From NCBI RefSeq assembly GCF_028309625.1, contig NZ_JAQMHR010000001.1, forward strand, positions 62,001-126,000: DNA of 64,000 bases, read 5' to 3'. Made by a program: the position numbers and the translations under genes. This document shows, piece by piece, positions 1 through 8,239 of this stretch. Source of the stretch: Trichococcus sp. K1Tr (GTDB taxonomy: Bacteria; Bacillota; Bacilli; Lactobacillales; Aerococcaceae). Each line of letters starts with the position of its first letter. Within the stretch, counting starts at the first letter, position 1. The notes beneath the pieces were generated by a model. It was not told the DNA's origin. It worked only from the letters and a program-made list of their open reading frames with translations, and made no database searches.

Positions 1-665
1 TTGAGAAACTAAACGTGGACTACAACAAGGCGAAAGAAGAGATTCTTGCAATCGGCAAACAACTGACAGCCATCCGCGGAAAAGCTGCAGTCGTTCTGGA
101 AGAACAGATTCAACTGCAGTTAAAGGAACTGTACATGGAAAAAGTCCTTTTCAAGACTGTTTTCCATGTACAACCAGGGAAGATTGCGATTACGGATAAC
201 GGGTTGGATCACGTGGAATTCTATATCGCGACGAACGTCGGCGAACCCCTGAAAGCCTTGGCCAAGGTGGCCAGCGGCGGCGAATTATCACGGATGATGT
301 TGGCCATGAAAGCCATTTTCACCAAAACGCAAGGCATCACCAGCATCATCTTTGATGAAGTGGATACCGGCGTTTCAGGCAGGGTAGCGCAAGCGATAGC
401 CAATAAGATCCACTTGGTGGCCAGCTACTCGCAGGTACTCTGCATCACGCATCTTCCGCAAGTGGCAGCGATGGCGGATCAGCATCTCTATATAGAAAAA
501 GAGATCATCGCCGAGCGGACAAAGACACACGTCAAACCGCTGTTCGGGGCTGAACGCATCAACGAAGTCGCACGCATGTTGGCGGGCACCGACATAACGG
601 AACTTTCTCTGGCCCACGCCAAAGAATTGCTGGAGTTGGCTGATACCGAAAAAAACAAAGCTTGA
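1..665 (+). CDS. recN: DNA repair protein RecN, 3' part (starts upstream of the window)
   Basis: C-terminal part of the SMC-like ATPase RecN, which acts in the cytoplasm in double-strand-break repair. The frame is open from base 3, so the start lies outside the window; a GTG at 15 is internal. The ABC-type head is visible: the signature-like ASGGELSR, the Walker B stretch IIFDEVDTGVSG, and the switch histidine in CITHLPQVAAMADQH. The coiled coil and Walker A must lie upstream. It is followed after 34 bases by the GDPD gene on the same strand. Family assignment is secure from these motifs. Confidence 0.95.
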   Translation, partial: EKLNVDYNKAKEEILAIGKQLTAIRGKAAVVLEEQIQLQLKELYMEKVLFKTVFHVQPGKIAITDNGLDHVEFYIATNVGEPLKALAKVASGGELSRMMLAMKAIFTKTQGITSIIFDEVDTGVSGRVAQAIANKIHLVASYSQVLCITHLPQVAAMADQHLYIEKEIIAERTKTHVKPLFGAERINEVARMLAGTDITELSLAHAKELLELADTEKNKA

Positions 666-699
666 AGGAAAAACTGCGCAGAGGAGCAGAACGGAAGGG

Positions 700-1449
700 T
701 TGGGGAGATTGGCACACACTAAAATCATCGCGCACAGGGGCAGTCGCGGAACGCATCCAGAAAATACGCTGGAGGCCTTTCAGGAAGCTCTGAAAGTTGC
801 AAGCGACGGCATAGAATTGGACGTCCATCTGACTAAAGATGGTGAAGTCGTGGTCATCCATGATGAGACAGTGGACCGCACGACATCCGGAAAAGGCTAT
901 GTCAAAGAGATGACGCTGGAACAATTGAGAAAATTGGATGCCGGCAGCTGGTTCGATCCGAAATACAGCAACGCCCGCATCCCGACACTCCAAGAGGTGT
1001 TGACCCTTTTGGCGGATAATCATTTTACAGGCGTCCTTAATGTTGAATTGAAGACGGATGTGTTCCAATACCCCGCAATCGAAGAAAAGGTGCTTGCTTT
1101 GACAGAGCCTTATCTTGACCATTTTTCGGTCATATATTCCAGTTTCCATTATGAAACCTTGAAAAAAATCAAGGCTTTGCGCGAGGACTCAAAAATTGCC
1201 CTGCTTTTCAGCAAGAAAGGCAAGCAACAAATGGAGCTGGGTGAAGGCATCCCTGTAGAGGGTTGGCATCCGAAATTCTCGATTCTGCGCAGTCTGCCGC
1301 CTTTCGAACAATCCAAGATCCCGCTTCGCGTTTGGACGGTGAATCGAAAGGTCGAAATGCAAGTCTGTCTGCGCAAAAATATCGATTCGATCATCACGGA
1401 TTATCCGGAACGCGCACTGCAAATGAGAAAGGTGATTCAGGGTGTCTGA
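700..1449 (+). CDS. Glycerophosphodiester phosphodiesterase family protein
   Basis: Cytoplasmic GDPD-fold enzyme that hydrolyses glycerophosphodiesters to glycerol-3-phosphate and an alcohol. Family motifs are present from the N-terminus: HRG at residues 13-15, PENT, the acidic pair in ELDVHLTKDG, and HD in VVIHDETVDRTTSGKG. There is no signal peptide, so lipid turnover inside the cell is more likely than secretion. 249 residues is a normal single-domain length. The start is TTG at 700, placed by the GAGGAGC ribosome site about ten bases upstream; a TTG at 709 is the alternative. The end overlaps miaA by 8 bases, implying coupled translation. Substrate cannot be read from sequence. Confidence 0.88.
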   Translation: MGRLAHTKIIAHRGSRGTHPENTLEAFQEALKVASDGIELDVHLTKDGEVVVIHDETVDRTTSGKGYVKEMTLEQLRKLDAGSWFDPKYSNARIPTLQEVLTLLADNHFTGVLNVELKTDVFQYPAIEEKVLALTEPYLDHFSVIYSSFHYETLKKIKALREDSKIALLFSKKGKQQMELGEGIPVEGWHPKFSILRSLPPFEQSKIPLRVWTVNRKVEMQVCLRKNIDSIITDYPERALQMRKVIQGV

Positions 1450-2392
1450 AACAACAAAGGAAAAATTAGCTAAAATCATGGTCATTGTCGGTCCGACAGC
1501 AGTCGGGAAAACCGCGCTGAGCATCCGACTGGCAAAAAAATACAACGGTGAAATCATCAACGGTGATTCCATGCAGGTATACAAAGGCTTGGACATCGGG
1601 ACCGCGAAGGTGACTGAGGAAGAGGCGGAGGGCATCCCGCATCATCTGTTGGATATCGTTCCGATTGAGCAGGATTACACTGCGTCCGACTTCAAAAGGG
1701 ACGCAAGACTGGCCATCGAGGCGATCATCGCAAAAGGCAAGCTTCCGATTGTGGTCGGGGGTTCGGGCCTTTATATAGAAGGACTTTTGTTTGATATGCA
1801 GTTCGGCGGGGTGGCTGCCGAAGACCCTCACTACCGGAAACAGCTAGAAGCTGAATTGGAACGGACCGATGCCATGCATATATGGAAGCAATTGCAGGAG
1901 CAGGATCCCAAAGCGGCTGAACAGATCCACCCGAACAACAGCAGAAGGGTCATCCGTGCTTTGGAAGTGATCCACTTCAGCGGAAAACGCTTCTCGGATC
2001 AGACCGATCGGGAAGCAGATCCTCATTATGACGCACTGCTGATCGGGCTTGATACCGAGCGAAGCATTCTTTACGAACGCATCAACCGGCGCGTTGATCT
2101 GATGGTCGCAGGCGGACTGGTTGAAGAAGCAAAAGCACTCTTTGACAGGCAATTGCCTGCCAAGACGCAGGCGACAAGAGGTATCGGATACAAAGAATGG
2201 TTCGCTTATTTCAATGGGGAGGGCACATTTGAAGAAGCTATAGAACTGCTGAAGCAAAATTCAAGGCGCTATGCCAAAAGGCAGTTGACCTGGTTCCGGA
2301 ACAGAATGAGCGGCATCCATTGGTTTGATCTGGTTCAGAACGATCAAGAGATGCAGAAAATCGAAGATTTAGTCGACTCGTTCTTAGCCTAA
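1442..2392 (+). CDS. miaA: tRNA dimethylallyltransferase MiaA
   Basis: Adds a dimethylallyl group to N6 of A37 in tRNAs reading UNN codons. Visible: P-loop GPTAVGKTALS near residue 16, the NGDSMQVYKGLDIGTAK block with the catalytic aspartate, the DFKRDA block, and the ATRGIGYKE motif near the C-terminus. 316 residues is the usual length. Start is GTG inside the end of the preceding gene, with AAAGGTGAT as ribosome site. HflX follows after 38 bases, the miaA-hflX order found in many bacteria. A single mRNA with the upstream GDPD gene is likely from the overlap. Confidence 0.96.
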   Translation: MSETTKEKLAKIMVIVGPTAVGKTALSIRLAKKYNGEIINGDSMQVYKGLDIGTAKVTEEEAEGIPHHLLDIVPIEQDYTASDFKRDARLAIEAIIAKGKLPIVVGGSGLYIEGLLFDMQFGGVAAEDPHYRKQLEAELERTDAMHIWKQLQEQDPKAAEQIHPNNSRRVIRALEVIHFSGKRFSDQTDREADPHYDALLIGLDTERSILYERINRRVDLMVAGGLVEEAKALFDRQLPAKTQATRGIGYKEWFAYFNGEGTFEEAIELLKQNSRRYAKRQLTWFRNRMSGIHWFDLVQNDQEMQKIEDLVDSFLA

Positions 2393-2430
2393 TCGATGAG
2401 TATGAACGAAAAAAGAAAGTTGGAAATTTT

Positions 2431-3690
2431 ATGGAAAATAAGAAAGAAAAAGTTATTCTGGTGAATGTTCAGACGAATCAAACAGATGAAGCCTTTGAAT
2501 ATCAACTGAGAGAACTGGCGGAATTGACCGAAACCGCGTTAGGGGAAGTTGTCGGCGTATTGACACAAAAGAGGGACCGCAAAGACTCCCGGACGGTCAT
2601 CGGCAAAGGCAAAGTGGAAGAGCTGGTGAATTTGTGTGCAGAACTGGAGGCGGATACCGTCATTTTCCAACAAGAACTCTCCTCTAAACATGTCCGCAAT
2701 ATCCAAGAGAGTGTTGATTGTAAAGTCATCGATCGCGTTCAACTGATATTGGACATCTTTGCGATGCGCGCCCGCAGTAAAGAAGGTAAACTTCAGGTAG
2801 CCTTAGCGCAGTTGAGTTATCTGTTGCCGCGTTTGATGGGCCAAGGCGCCAATTTATCCCGTCTGGGCGGGGGAATCGGAACAAGAGGACCAGGTGAGAC
2901 AAAACTCGAGACCGATCGCAGACACATTCACAGTCAAATGCAGGAAATCAAGAAGACATTGGAAGAAACAGAGTTGCACCGCCAAAGGGCACGAGAAAAA
3001 CGCCATGCCAGCGAAGTCTTCCAGATCGGTTTGATCGGTTATACGAATGCAGGAAAATCCACGGTCATCAATCGATTGACCGACGCAGCAACCTTGGAAG
3101 AGGATAAACTGTTCGCGACTCTGGATCCGTTGACAAGAAAGCTGACCTTGCCGAATCAATTTCAGGCTACGATAACCGATACTGTAGGCTTCATCCAGGA
3201 TCTTCCGACACAGTTGATCCATGCTTTCCATTCAACATTGGAAGAGAGCCGCAATATGGATGTATTTTTGCACGTGGTTGATGCTTCAACCTCCTTCATA
3301 GATGAACATGAAAAAACCGTATTGGATCTATTGAAGGATTTGGATATGGATAAGACACCTATGTTGACGATCTACAATAAACGCGATCTTGCCGGTCCGG
3401 ATTTCCAGCCGCGCCTATTTCCGAATATCGTCATTTCAGCACTTGATGATGACGACATCAACCGATTGAAGGACTTCATCTGGGATGAAATCGCTAAAAT
3501 GTTGGTTCCTTATACAAAAGACCTTGATGCAAGTGGCCCTGAAGCCCGCACGATGAATAAAATGCAGCAAGAGACCTTTGTGGAATCCATCGAATATATA
3601 GAAGAAACAAACGCCTACCGCTTAAGAGGGTACGCTAAAAGCAATTCAAAATGGTTAGGGGACAAAGCAACGGATGCAAGCGACGAATAA
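2431..3690 (+). CDS. hflX: Ribosome-associated GTPase HflX
   Basis: GTPase that splits or rescues stalled ribosomes under stress. The N-terminal HflX domain is followed by a basic coiled region (about 155-195) and a G domain: G1 GYTNAGKSTVINRLT near 205, G3 DTVGFIQDLP, G4 in the variant form NKRD, and G5 region VISAL. 419 residues matches the family. Start ATG at 2431 leaves 38 bases after miaA. Its last 17 bases overlap the start of the next gene, so the two are probably translationally coupled. Confidence 0.95.
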   Translation: MENKKEKVILVNVQTNQTDEAFEYQLRELAELTETALGEVVGVLTQKRDRKDSRTVIGKGKVEELVNLCAELEADTVIFQQELSSKHVRNIQESVDCKVIDRVQLILDIFAMRARSKEGKLQVALAQLSYLLPRLMGQGANLSRLGGGIGTRGPGETKLETDRRHIHSQMQEIKKTLEETELHRQRAREKRHASEVFQIGLIGYTNAGKSTVINRLTDAATLEEDKLFATLDPLTRKLTLPNQFQATITDTVGFIQDLPTQLIHAFHSTLEESRNMDVFLHVVDASTSFIDEHEKTVLDLLKDLDMDKTPMLTIYNKRDLAGPDFQPRLFPNIVISALDDDDINRLKDFIWDEIAKMLVPYTKDLDASGPEARTMNKMQQETFVESIEYIEETNAYRLRGYAKSNSKWLGDKATDASDE

Positions 3691-4930
3691 AGAAGCAAGG
3701 CTGACCGGGTTAGTCGAAAAAGTCGACAAAAAAATCCAGCCCGTTTTTAAAGGGATACAGGAAAAGGCTTTGTTTAATCAAGGCAAGGTGTTGGAAGCTT
3801 TCCGAAAGCACCGCGTCAGCGATTACCACTTCAACCCGAGCACGGGCTATGGCTATGACGATGATGGCCGCGATACGCTGGAAAGAGTCTATGCGGAGGT
3901 TTTTCAGGCTGAGGCTGCTTTGGTCAGGCCGCAAATCATTTCCGGAACACATGCGATCTCAACTGCGCTCTTCGGAGTGCTGCGGCCCGGGGATGAATTG
4001 ATGTATGTGACCGGAACACCATACGATACCCTTTTGGATATTGTTGGCCTGACCGGGAACGGAATCGGCTCTTTAAAGGAATACAATATCGCTTATCAGC
4101 ATATCGATCTGTGTGCAGACGGCAAAGTGGATATTCCGACGGTTCTGGAGAAAGTCAGCCCCAAAACAAAAATGATCGCGATTCAACGCTCCCGCGGCTA
4201 TGCGGCCAGACCCTCCTTTACGATCGATGAAATTAAAGAGATGATTGCGGCAATTCGGCCACATGTGGGACCGGAAACCGTCTTTTTTGTCGACAATTGC
4301 TATGGGGAATTTGTCGAAACGCTGGAGCCGATTGAAGTCGGAGCCGATTTGATTGCCGGCTCCCTCATCAAAAATCCGGGCGGCGGAATCGTGAAGATGG
4401 GCGGTTATCTCGCTGGTAGGGAAGACCTGATTGAACGGTGTGCCTATCGCCTGACAACTCCGGGGATCGGCCGTGAAGCTGGAGCCTCCTTATACAGTCT
4501 TCTGGAAATGTACCAAGGTTTGTTTTTGGCGCCCCATGTTGTCGGTGAAGCGGTGAAGGGTGCGGTCTATACTGCTGGACTCTTGGAAGAATGCGGCGTA
4601 TCTTCCACCCCAGCTTGGGACAGCCCGCGCACTGATCTGATCCAAATGGTCGCACTGCCGAGCAAGGAAGCGATGATCGCTTTTGCTCAGACGATCCAGA
4701 AATATTCCCCCGTTAACGCAGCGGTCAAACCGATTCCGGCCTATATGCCCGGTTACGAGGATGATGTCATCATGGCTGCCGGAACCTTCATTCAGGGCGC
4801 AAGCTTGGAATTGACGGCAGATGGTCCGATACGACCGCCATATTTACTTTACGTACAAGGCGGACTGACCTACGAACACGTCAAATTGGCAGTAACAGCA
4901 GCAGTGAAGGATACGTTCTTCGCAGAATAA
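3674..4930 (+). CDS. YnbB-type PLP-dependent enzyme (methionine gamma-lyase / 'aluminium resistance' family)
   Basis: Fold-type I PLP enzyme of the family named after B. subtilis YnbB, annotated in databases as aluminium resistance protein or methionine gamma-lyase family; a true physiological reaction is not established. Visible: the cofactor-binding region FFVDNCYGEF and the putative PLP lysine in GSLIKNPGGGIVKMGG. 418 residues is full length. The ATG lies inside hflX (17-base overlap, different frame). hflX-ynbB linkage is known from Bacillus, where glnRA follows; here a terminator and a tRNA gene follow instead. Confidence 0.85.
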   Translation: MQATNKEARLTGLVEKVDKKIQPVFKGIQEKALFNQGKVLEAFRKHRVSDYHFNPSTGYGYDDDGRDTLERVYAEVFQAEAALVRPQIISGTHAISTALFGVLRPGDELMYVTGTPYDTLLDIVGLTGNGIGSLKEYNIAYQHIDLCADGKVDIPTVLEKVSPKTKMIAIQRSRGYAARPSFTIDEIKEMIAAIRPHVGPETVFFVDNCYGEFVETLEPIEVGADLIAGSLIKNPGGGIVKMGGYLAGREDLIERCAYRLTTPGIGREAGASLYSLLEMYQGLFLAPHVVGEAVKGAVYTAGLLEECGVSSTPAWDSPRTDLIQMVALPSKEAMIAFAQTIQKYSPVNAAVKPIPAYMPGYEDDVIMAAGTFIQGASLELTADGPIRPPYLLYVQGGLTYEHVKLAVTAAVKDTFFAE

Positions 4931-4932
4931 TT

Positions 4933-4984
4933 TGTGATTCCGGGCTGAATAGTTCGCAGATTCAGCCCGAAAATCACATTTTTT
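4933..4984 (+). terminator. Rho-independent terminator after the ynbB-type gene
   Basis: Stem TGTGATT..CGGGCTGAA pairs with TTCAGCCCG..AATCACA across an 11-base loop, followed by six T. It ends the recN-side transcription unit, just before the first tRNA-Arg promoter. Confidence 0.85.
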
Positions 4985-5038
4985 GGAAATAGGCAGCCCA
5001 CAAAATGTGGCAATTCAAAACCTTCCCGCGAAAAAGTG

Positions 5039-5067
5039 TTGACTTTAAGCTGGTTTCCGCCTATACT
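5039..5067 (+). promoter_or_regulatory. Sigma-A promoter of tRNA-Arg copy 1
   Basis: TTGACT (5039-5044), 17-base spacer, TATACT (5062-5067), 38 bases before the mature tRNA 5' end. Confidence 0.8.
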
Positions 5068-5105
5068 ATTAAATGTTGTGAGTCATTCAGACGGCTCAAA
5101 TTTTT

Positions 5106-5179
5106 GTCTCAATAGCTCAGCCGGATAGAGCATTCGCCTTCTAAGCGAACGGTCGGGAGTTCGAATCTCTCTTGAGACG
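5106..5179 (+). tRNA. tRNA-Arg (anticodon UCU), copy 1
   Basis: Full cloverleaf: acceptor stem GTCTCAA/TTGAGAC with discriminator G, anticodon stem TTCGC/GCGAA around loop CTTCTAA giving anticodon TCT (reads AGA), and T arm with GTTCGAATC. CCA is not encoded. It has its own promoter and terminator. It differs from copy 2 by one base in the D loop (C here, A there). Confidence 0.96.
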
Positions 5180-5224
5180 TCATATCTTTTCCCAGGTTCA
5201 TAAGTCCATGGCAAAGAATCGGTT

Positions 5225-5258
5225 GCATCCGCGAAGAAGCGGATGCGACGTTTTTTTT
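5225..5258 (+). terminator. Terminator after tRNA-Arg copy 1
   Basis: Perfect 8-bp stem GCATCCGC/GCGGATGC with a 6-base loop, then GACG and eight T. Confidence 0.85.
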
Positions 5259-5358
5259 CTCATGACAGACCTATGGACCGGTTGACAGATGGAAAGGCGG
5301 CGAAATTGTCCGTTTATTGCGATGGTGAAACATTTTTTGAGAAAAAGCCAAAATCATG

Positions 5359-5387
5359 GTGACAATTTAAACGATTTGCTGTATAAT
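5359..5387 (+). promoter_or_regulatory. Sigma-A promoter of tRNA-Arg copy 2
   Basis: GTGACA (5359-5364), 17-base spacer, consensus TATAAT (5382-5387). The upstream sequence differs from that of copy 1, so the two genes do not share a duplicated promoter. Confidence 0.8.
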
Positions 5388-5446
5388 CATTTCTTGTGAC
5401 ACCGCTTTGGAACGGATCCAACCTTGTTTTGCCTAATACTTATTTT

Positions 5447-5520
5447 GTCTCAATAGCTCAGCAGGATAGAGCATTCGCCTTCTAAGCGAACGGTCGGGAG
5501 TTCGAATCTCTCTTGAGACG
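5447..5520 (+). tRNA. tRNA-Arg (anticodon UCU), copy 2
   Basis: Same cloverleaf as the gene at 5106 apart from one D-loop base; anticodon TCT in loop CTTCTAA; discriminator G; no encoded CCA. Separately transcribed from its own promoter. Confidence 0.96.
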
Positions 5521-5532
5521 TATTTAACACAG

Positions 5533-5577
5533 AAAAAGCCCGCCGCAAGGATCAGATCCTTGTCGCGGGCTTTTTTT
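5533..5577. terminator. Bidirectional terminator between tRNA-Arg copy 2 and the 5606 gene
   Basis: Long stem GCCCGCCGCAAGGATC/GATCCTTGTCGCGGGC with A-run on one side and T-run on the other. It can serve the tRNA on + and the small gene ending at 5606 on -. Confidence 0.88.
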
Positions 5578-5605
5578 GTGTGGCTGATTTTCAGGTTTCG
5601 AGAAA

Positions 5606-5911
5606 TCAATCCAGGTATTCAAAAACATTTTTTGCAGTTTCGTCGAAAACAACTTCATGCGAGTCGCTGTTGTCGATTTTCTTTAATGGGAAATTGGTGC
5701 GGTAGATACTCTGATCAGGGAACTGCTCCAAATAAATGACGAAATTCTTCGGATAGAAACTTACCATTTTCGTGAATACGTGATCTTGGTCGATGATGAC
5801 AGTCTTCACTTCAGCCATGCTTTTCACCCAGTAAGTATCCACATTGAAATATTCACCTGGATGAACCGTGTATTCATATTTCAGTATCGTAATAAGGTCA
5901 TTCAACATCAT
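5606..5911 (-). CDS. Hypothetical protein, about 101 aa
   Basis: I do not recognise this protein. It is soluble-looking, acidic at the C-terminus, rich in aromatic residues, and has no membrane segment or metal motif. A GGAGG site (5917-5921 on -) precedes two adjacent ATG codons (5911 and 5908); the second has the better spacing. It stands alone between the tRNA terminator and the divergent DUF2187 gene. The good ribosome site, and a terminator just past the stop, support a real gene. Confidence 0.7.
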   Translation of the reverse strand: MMLNDLITILKYEYTVHPGEYFNVDTYWVKSMAEVKTVIIDQDHVFTKMVSFYPKNFVIYLEQFPDQSIYRTNFPLKKIDNSDSHEVVFDETAKNVFEYLD

Positions 5912-6082
5912 AAATCCCTCCTAAGCAGAATGTTAAACTCTTCACATCCTCATTATACCTCATTGCATACAGATAATTAATACATTTTTGAAATGAAATT
6001 GCGGACACGAATCAATAATTTGAAAGTTATATGCCGATATTAAAGGCAATAATTGAAAATATAGGCTAAATCATGAAAAGTG

Positions 6083-6091
6083 TGGTATACT
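6083..6091 (+). promoter_or_regulatory. Extended -10 promoter of the DUF2187 gene
   Basis: TGG followed by TATACT (6086-6091) forms an extended -10; no convincing -35 box is present at the expected distance. It lies about 50 bases before the ATG at 6141. Confidence 0.55.
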
Positions 6092-6140
6092 ACTACTTGT
6101 AAGTCTGTTGCAGTTCCTGGTTCTTAAAAGTGAGGCGATA

Positions 6141-6485
6141 ATGGAAATGGTACGAAATATTACTAACGAAACGAAAACCATGATTGAGAGCGAATTACGT
6201 AAAGGTACGAGCAACTCACGTATTGCGAATCTGCTTGGCGTGTCGTATGAGCAGGCTTTGGAGGTCGTTGAAGCCATCAAGGAATCTATACGTCCTGAAA
6301 TTGGTGATGAAATAAAATTTACATTCCGCAAGCAAGAAATGGTAGGGGTAATCCGAAAATTATTGACAAATAGCGCCGTCGTTGAAATTTATTGGGATTT
6401 ATCCTCCGGCACGATGAAGGATATCTGTGAGGATAAAACGATTGTGAATTTCAAAGACATTGAAGAGTTTGTTAAAGTTGATTAA
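6141..6485 (+). CDS. DUF2187 (YkvS-like) protein with an N-terminal HTH-like segment
   Basis: Small cytoplasmic protein. Residues about 52-90 match the DUF2187/YkvS small beta-barrel (EIGDEIKFTFRKQEMVGVI start). The first 50 residues look like a helix-turn-helix (NSRIANLLGVSYEQALEVV), which the minimal YkvS protein does not have. ATG at 6141 is chosen from the AAGTGAGG site at 6128-6135; the frame extends upstream without ribosome support. Flanked by its own extended -10 promoter and a terminator, so monocistronic. Function unknown; a nucleic-acid-binding role is inference. Confidence 0.78.
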   Translation: MEMVRNITNETKTMIESELRKGTSNSRIANLLGVSYEQALEVVEAIKESIRPEIGDEIKFTFRKQEMVGVIRKLLTNSAVVEIYWDLSSGTMKDICEDKTIVNFKDIEEFVKVD

Positions 6486-6497
6486 TACATATATGGA

Positions 6498-6528
6498 AAG
6501 AAGCGGCGCTCATCGTCGCTTCTTTTTG
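6498..6528 (+). terminator. Terminator after the DUF2187 gene
   Basis: Stem AAGAAGCGGCG/CGTCGCTTCTT (one G-T pair), five-base loop, T-run following. Confidence 0.85.
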
Positions 6529-6652
6529 TTGCGGCAAGCTGTATAAAGCAGGTTGTTTATCCTGCAGTTCAACGAAACCGTTTTAATATAGTAGGGAATC
6601 AATGAATCTTGCAGCACCGGAAGATATAACAGAAAAATTATTATCGAAATGC

Positions 6653-6681
6653 TTGACAGGTTGTATAAAATTTTATATAGT
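6653..6681 (+). promoter_or_regulatory. Promoter of the fatty-acid synthesis operon
   Basis: Consensus TTGACA (6653-6658), 17-base spacer, TATAGT (6676-6681). The -10 box runs directly into the first of three FabT-like palindromes, so a bound repressor would block initiation. Confidence 0.82.
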
Positions 6682-6727
6682 TTGAAAGTCGAAAGGTTTG
6701 AACATCAAACTATTTTGACCTTCAAAC
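6680..6727 (+). promoter_or_regulatory. Three tandem FabT-type operators
   Basis: Three copies of a GTTTGA-N3-TCAAAC palindrome: 6680-6694 (right half degenerate, TCGAAA), 6696-6710 (perfect, GTTTGA ACA TCAAAC) and 6713-6727 (TTTTGA CCT TCAAAC). Centres are 16-17 bases apart. The arrangement matches the known FabT/FabR-type site (TTTGA...TCAAA) in Lactobacillales and sits just upstream of fabT itself, implying autorepression. That FabT is the binder is inference from family knowledge. Confidence 0.78.
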
Positions 6728-6768
6728 GAATGTGGTTTGATTGGGCATCGAAAGGAGGAGAGCTATCT

Positions 6769-7230
6769 TTGGATCATTCCATAGATAAAATTAACTCATA
6801 TCTCGTAGCTGTCTTCAATGAAGTGTTGGATATCGAAGAACGTGCATTGCGTGTCAGTACATTTTCTGATTTATCCATCAAGGAGATGCATACAGTCGAG
6901 GCAATCGGCATGTATCAAGCTCATACAACTTCTGAAGTAGCAAAAAAATTGAACATAACTGCGGGAACTTTAACGGTGGCCATAAACGCTCTGGTAAAAA
7001 AGGGGTATGTCGAACGCATTCGGATGGAGAAAGACCGCAGAGTCGTAAAACTAGGATTAACCAAAAAAGGACGCTTACTGTATCGTCTTCATGATAAGTT
7101 CCATAGAGAGATGGTAAAGAATACCATTCGCGATATGGAAGATCAGGAAGTGAAAGTTTTGCTGAAAGGCCTAAACAATCTTCACGGTTTCTTATTTGGG
7201 TTAGTTCAAAATATCAAGGAACAGGGTTGA
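6769..7230 (+). CDS. fabT: MarR-family fatty-acid synthesis repressor FabT
   Basis: Winged-helix repressor of the fab/acc operon that responds to long-chain acyl-ACP in other lactic acid bacteria. Start is TTG at 6769 (M-DHSIDKINSYL), placed by AAAGGAGGAG at 6751-6760; the longer frame to 6649 would run through promoter and operators and is rejected. The MarR fold is seen in the recognition segment ITAGTLTVAINALVKKGYVE and the wing with RMEKDRRVVKLGLT. 153 residues is typical. The stop overlaps fabH (TGATG). First gene of a twelve-gene operon. Confidence 0.93.
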   Translation: MDHSIDKINSYLVAVFNEVLDIEERALRVSTFSDLSIKEMHTVEAIGMYQAHTTSEVAKKLNITAGTLTVAINALVKKGYVERIRMEKDRRVVKLGLTKKGRLLYRLHDKFHREMVKNTIRDMEDQEVKVLLKGLNNLHGFLFGLVQNIKEQG

Positions 7231-8213
7231 TGGAATTGGGTTCAAAAATAAGCGCAACAGGTCACTATCTTCCTGAACAGATCATCACGAACGATGATCT
7301 GTCTAAAATCATGGACACGAGTGATGAGTGGATCAGCAAAAGGACAGGCATCCGCAGTCGACACATTTCGAAGGATGAAAATACTTCCGATCTGTCAAGC
7401 AAAGCGGCCTTCAGAATTTTGCAAAACGGCAACATCACTGCAGACCAACTGGACTTCATTATAGTAGCAACAATGACGCCGGATGCTCTTAGCCCATCGA
7501 CTGCTTGCTTAGTGCAAGAAAAGATAGGTGCAGTAAATGCTTTCTGTTTCGATATCAATGCAGCTTGTACCGGCTTTGTCTACGCATTGTCTACCGGACT
7601 CCATATGATGCAGAGCGGTCTATATCAATATGGTATGATCATCGGTGCTGAGACAATGTCAAAAGTCGTCAACTGGGAAGACCGTTCAACGGCTGTCCTG
7701 TTTGGGGATGGCGCTGGCGGCGTGTTGTTGGAACGAACGGAGGACGATTGCTTCGTTGCAGAAGCGCTCCATTCTGATGGTGGACGTCATATGGCATTAG
7801 TGGCGAACACAATGAAAGTAGAAAACCCGTATGGAGACTCCTCTCAGGAGGAACAAGCTTTCCTTACGATGGATGGCAGAGCCATCTTCGATTTTGCAAT
7901 CCGCAGTGTGCCAAGCATCATACGTGAAGTGATGGAGAAAGGAAATCTGTCTGAAGGCGATCTGAAGAAGATTTTGGCTCATCAAGCGAATGTACGCTTA
8001 TTGGAGGCAATCAGCAAAAAAGTGAAAATGCCATTTTCATTGTTTGCCACAAACATTGCGGAAACGGGCAACACCTCAGCAGCAAGCATTCCGATATTGT
8101 TGGATCAGCTTGTTCAAACCAAGGAAATTCAACTCGGCACCAAAGATAAGGTGCTGATGACAGGATTTGGTGGCGGCCTCACTTGGGGAGCCATCGTAAT
8201 ATCATTAAACTAA
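7230..8213 (+). CDS. fabH: Beta-ketoacyl-ACP synthase III FabH
   Basis: Starts chain synthesis by condensing acetyl-CoA (or a branched acyl-CoA) with malonyl-ACP. Catalytic triad visible: Cys in NAACTGF (about residue 113), His in [12 protein letters not shown] and Asn in [10 protein letters not shown]. 327 residues is full length. ATG at 7230 overlaps the fabT stop by one base, with AAGGAACAGGG as ribosome site. Followed by acpP after 26 bases. Confidence 0.96.
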   Translation: MELGSKISATGHYLPEQIITNDDLSKIMDTSDEWISKRTGIRSRHISKDENTSDLSSKAAFRILQNGNITADQLDFIIVATMTPDALSPSTACLVQEKIGAVNAFCFDINAACTGFVYALSTGLHMMQSGLYQYGMIIGAETMSKVVNWEDRSTAVLFGDGAGGVLLERTEDDCFVAEALHSDGGRHMALVANTMKVENPYGDSSQEEQAFLTMDGRAIFDFAIRSVPSIIREVMEKGNLSEGDLKKILAHQANVRLLEAISKKVKMPFSLFATNIAETGNTSAASIPILLDQLVQTKEIQLGTKDKVLMTGFGGGLTWGAIVISLN

Positions 8214-8239
8214 AAAAAACATATTTGGAGGAATTTATT

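Noticed and set aside
5106-5520. tRNA-Arg pair as a prophage or island attachment site
   Set aside because: No integrase gene and no displaced tRNA 3' fragment is visible within the window; the repeat is two full tRNA genes.
6649-6768. N-terminal extension of FabT
   Set aside because: It would translate the promoter and all three operators; the GGAGG site and family alignment place the start at 6769.
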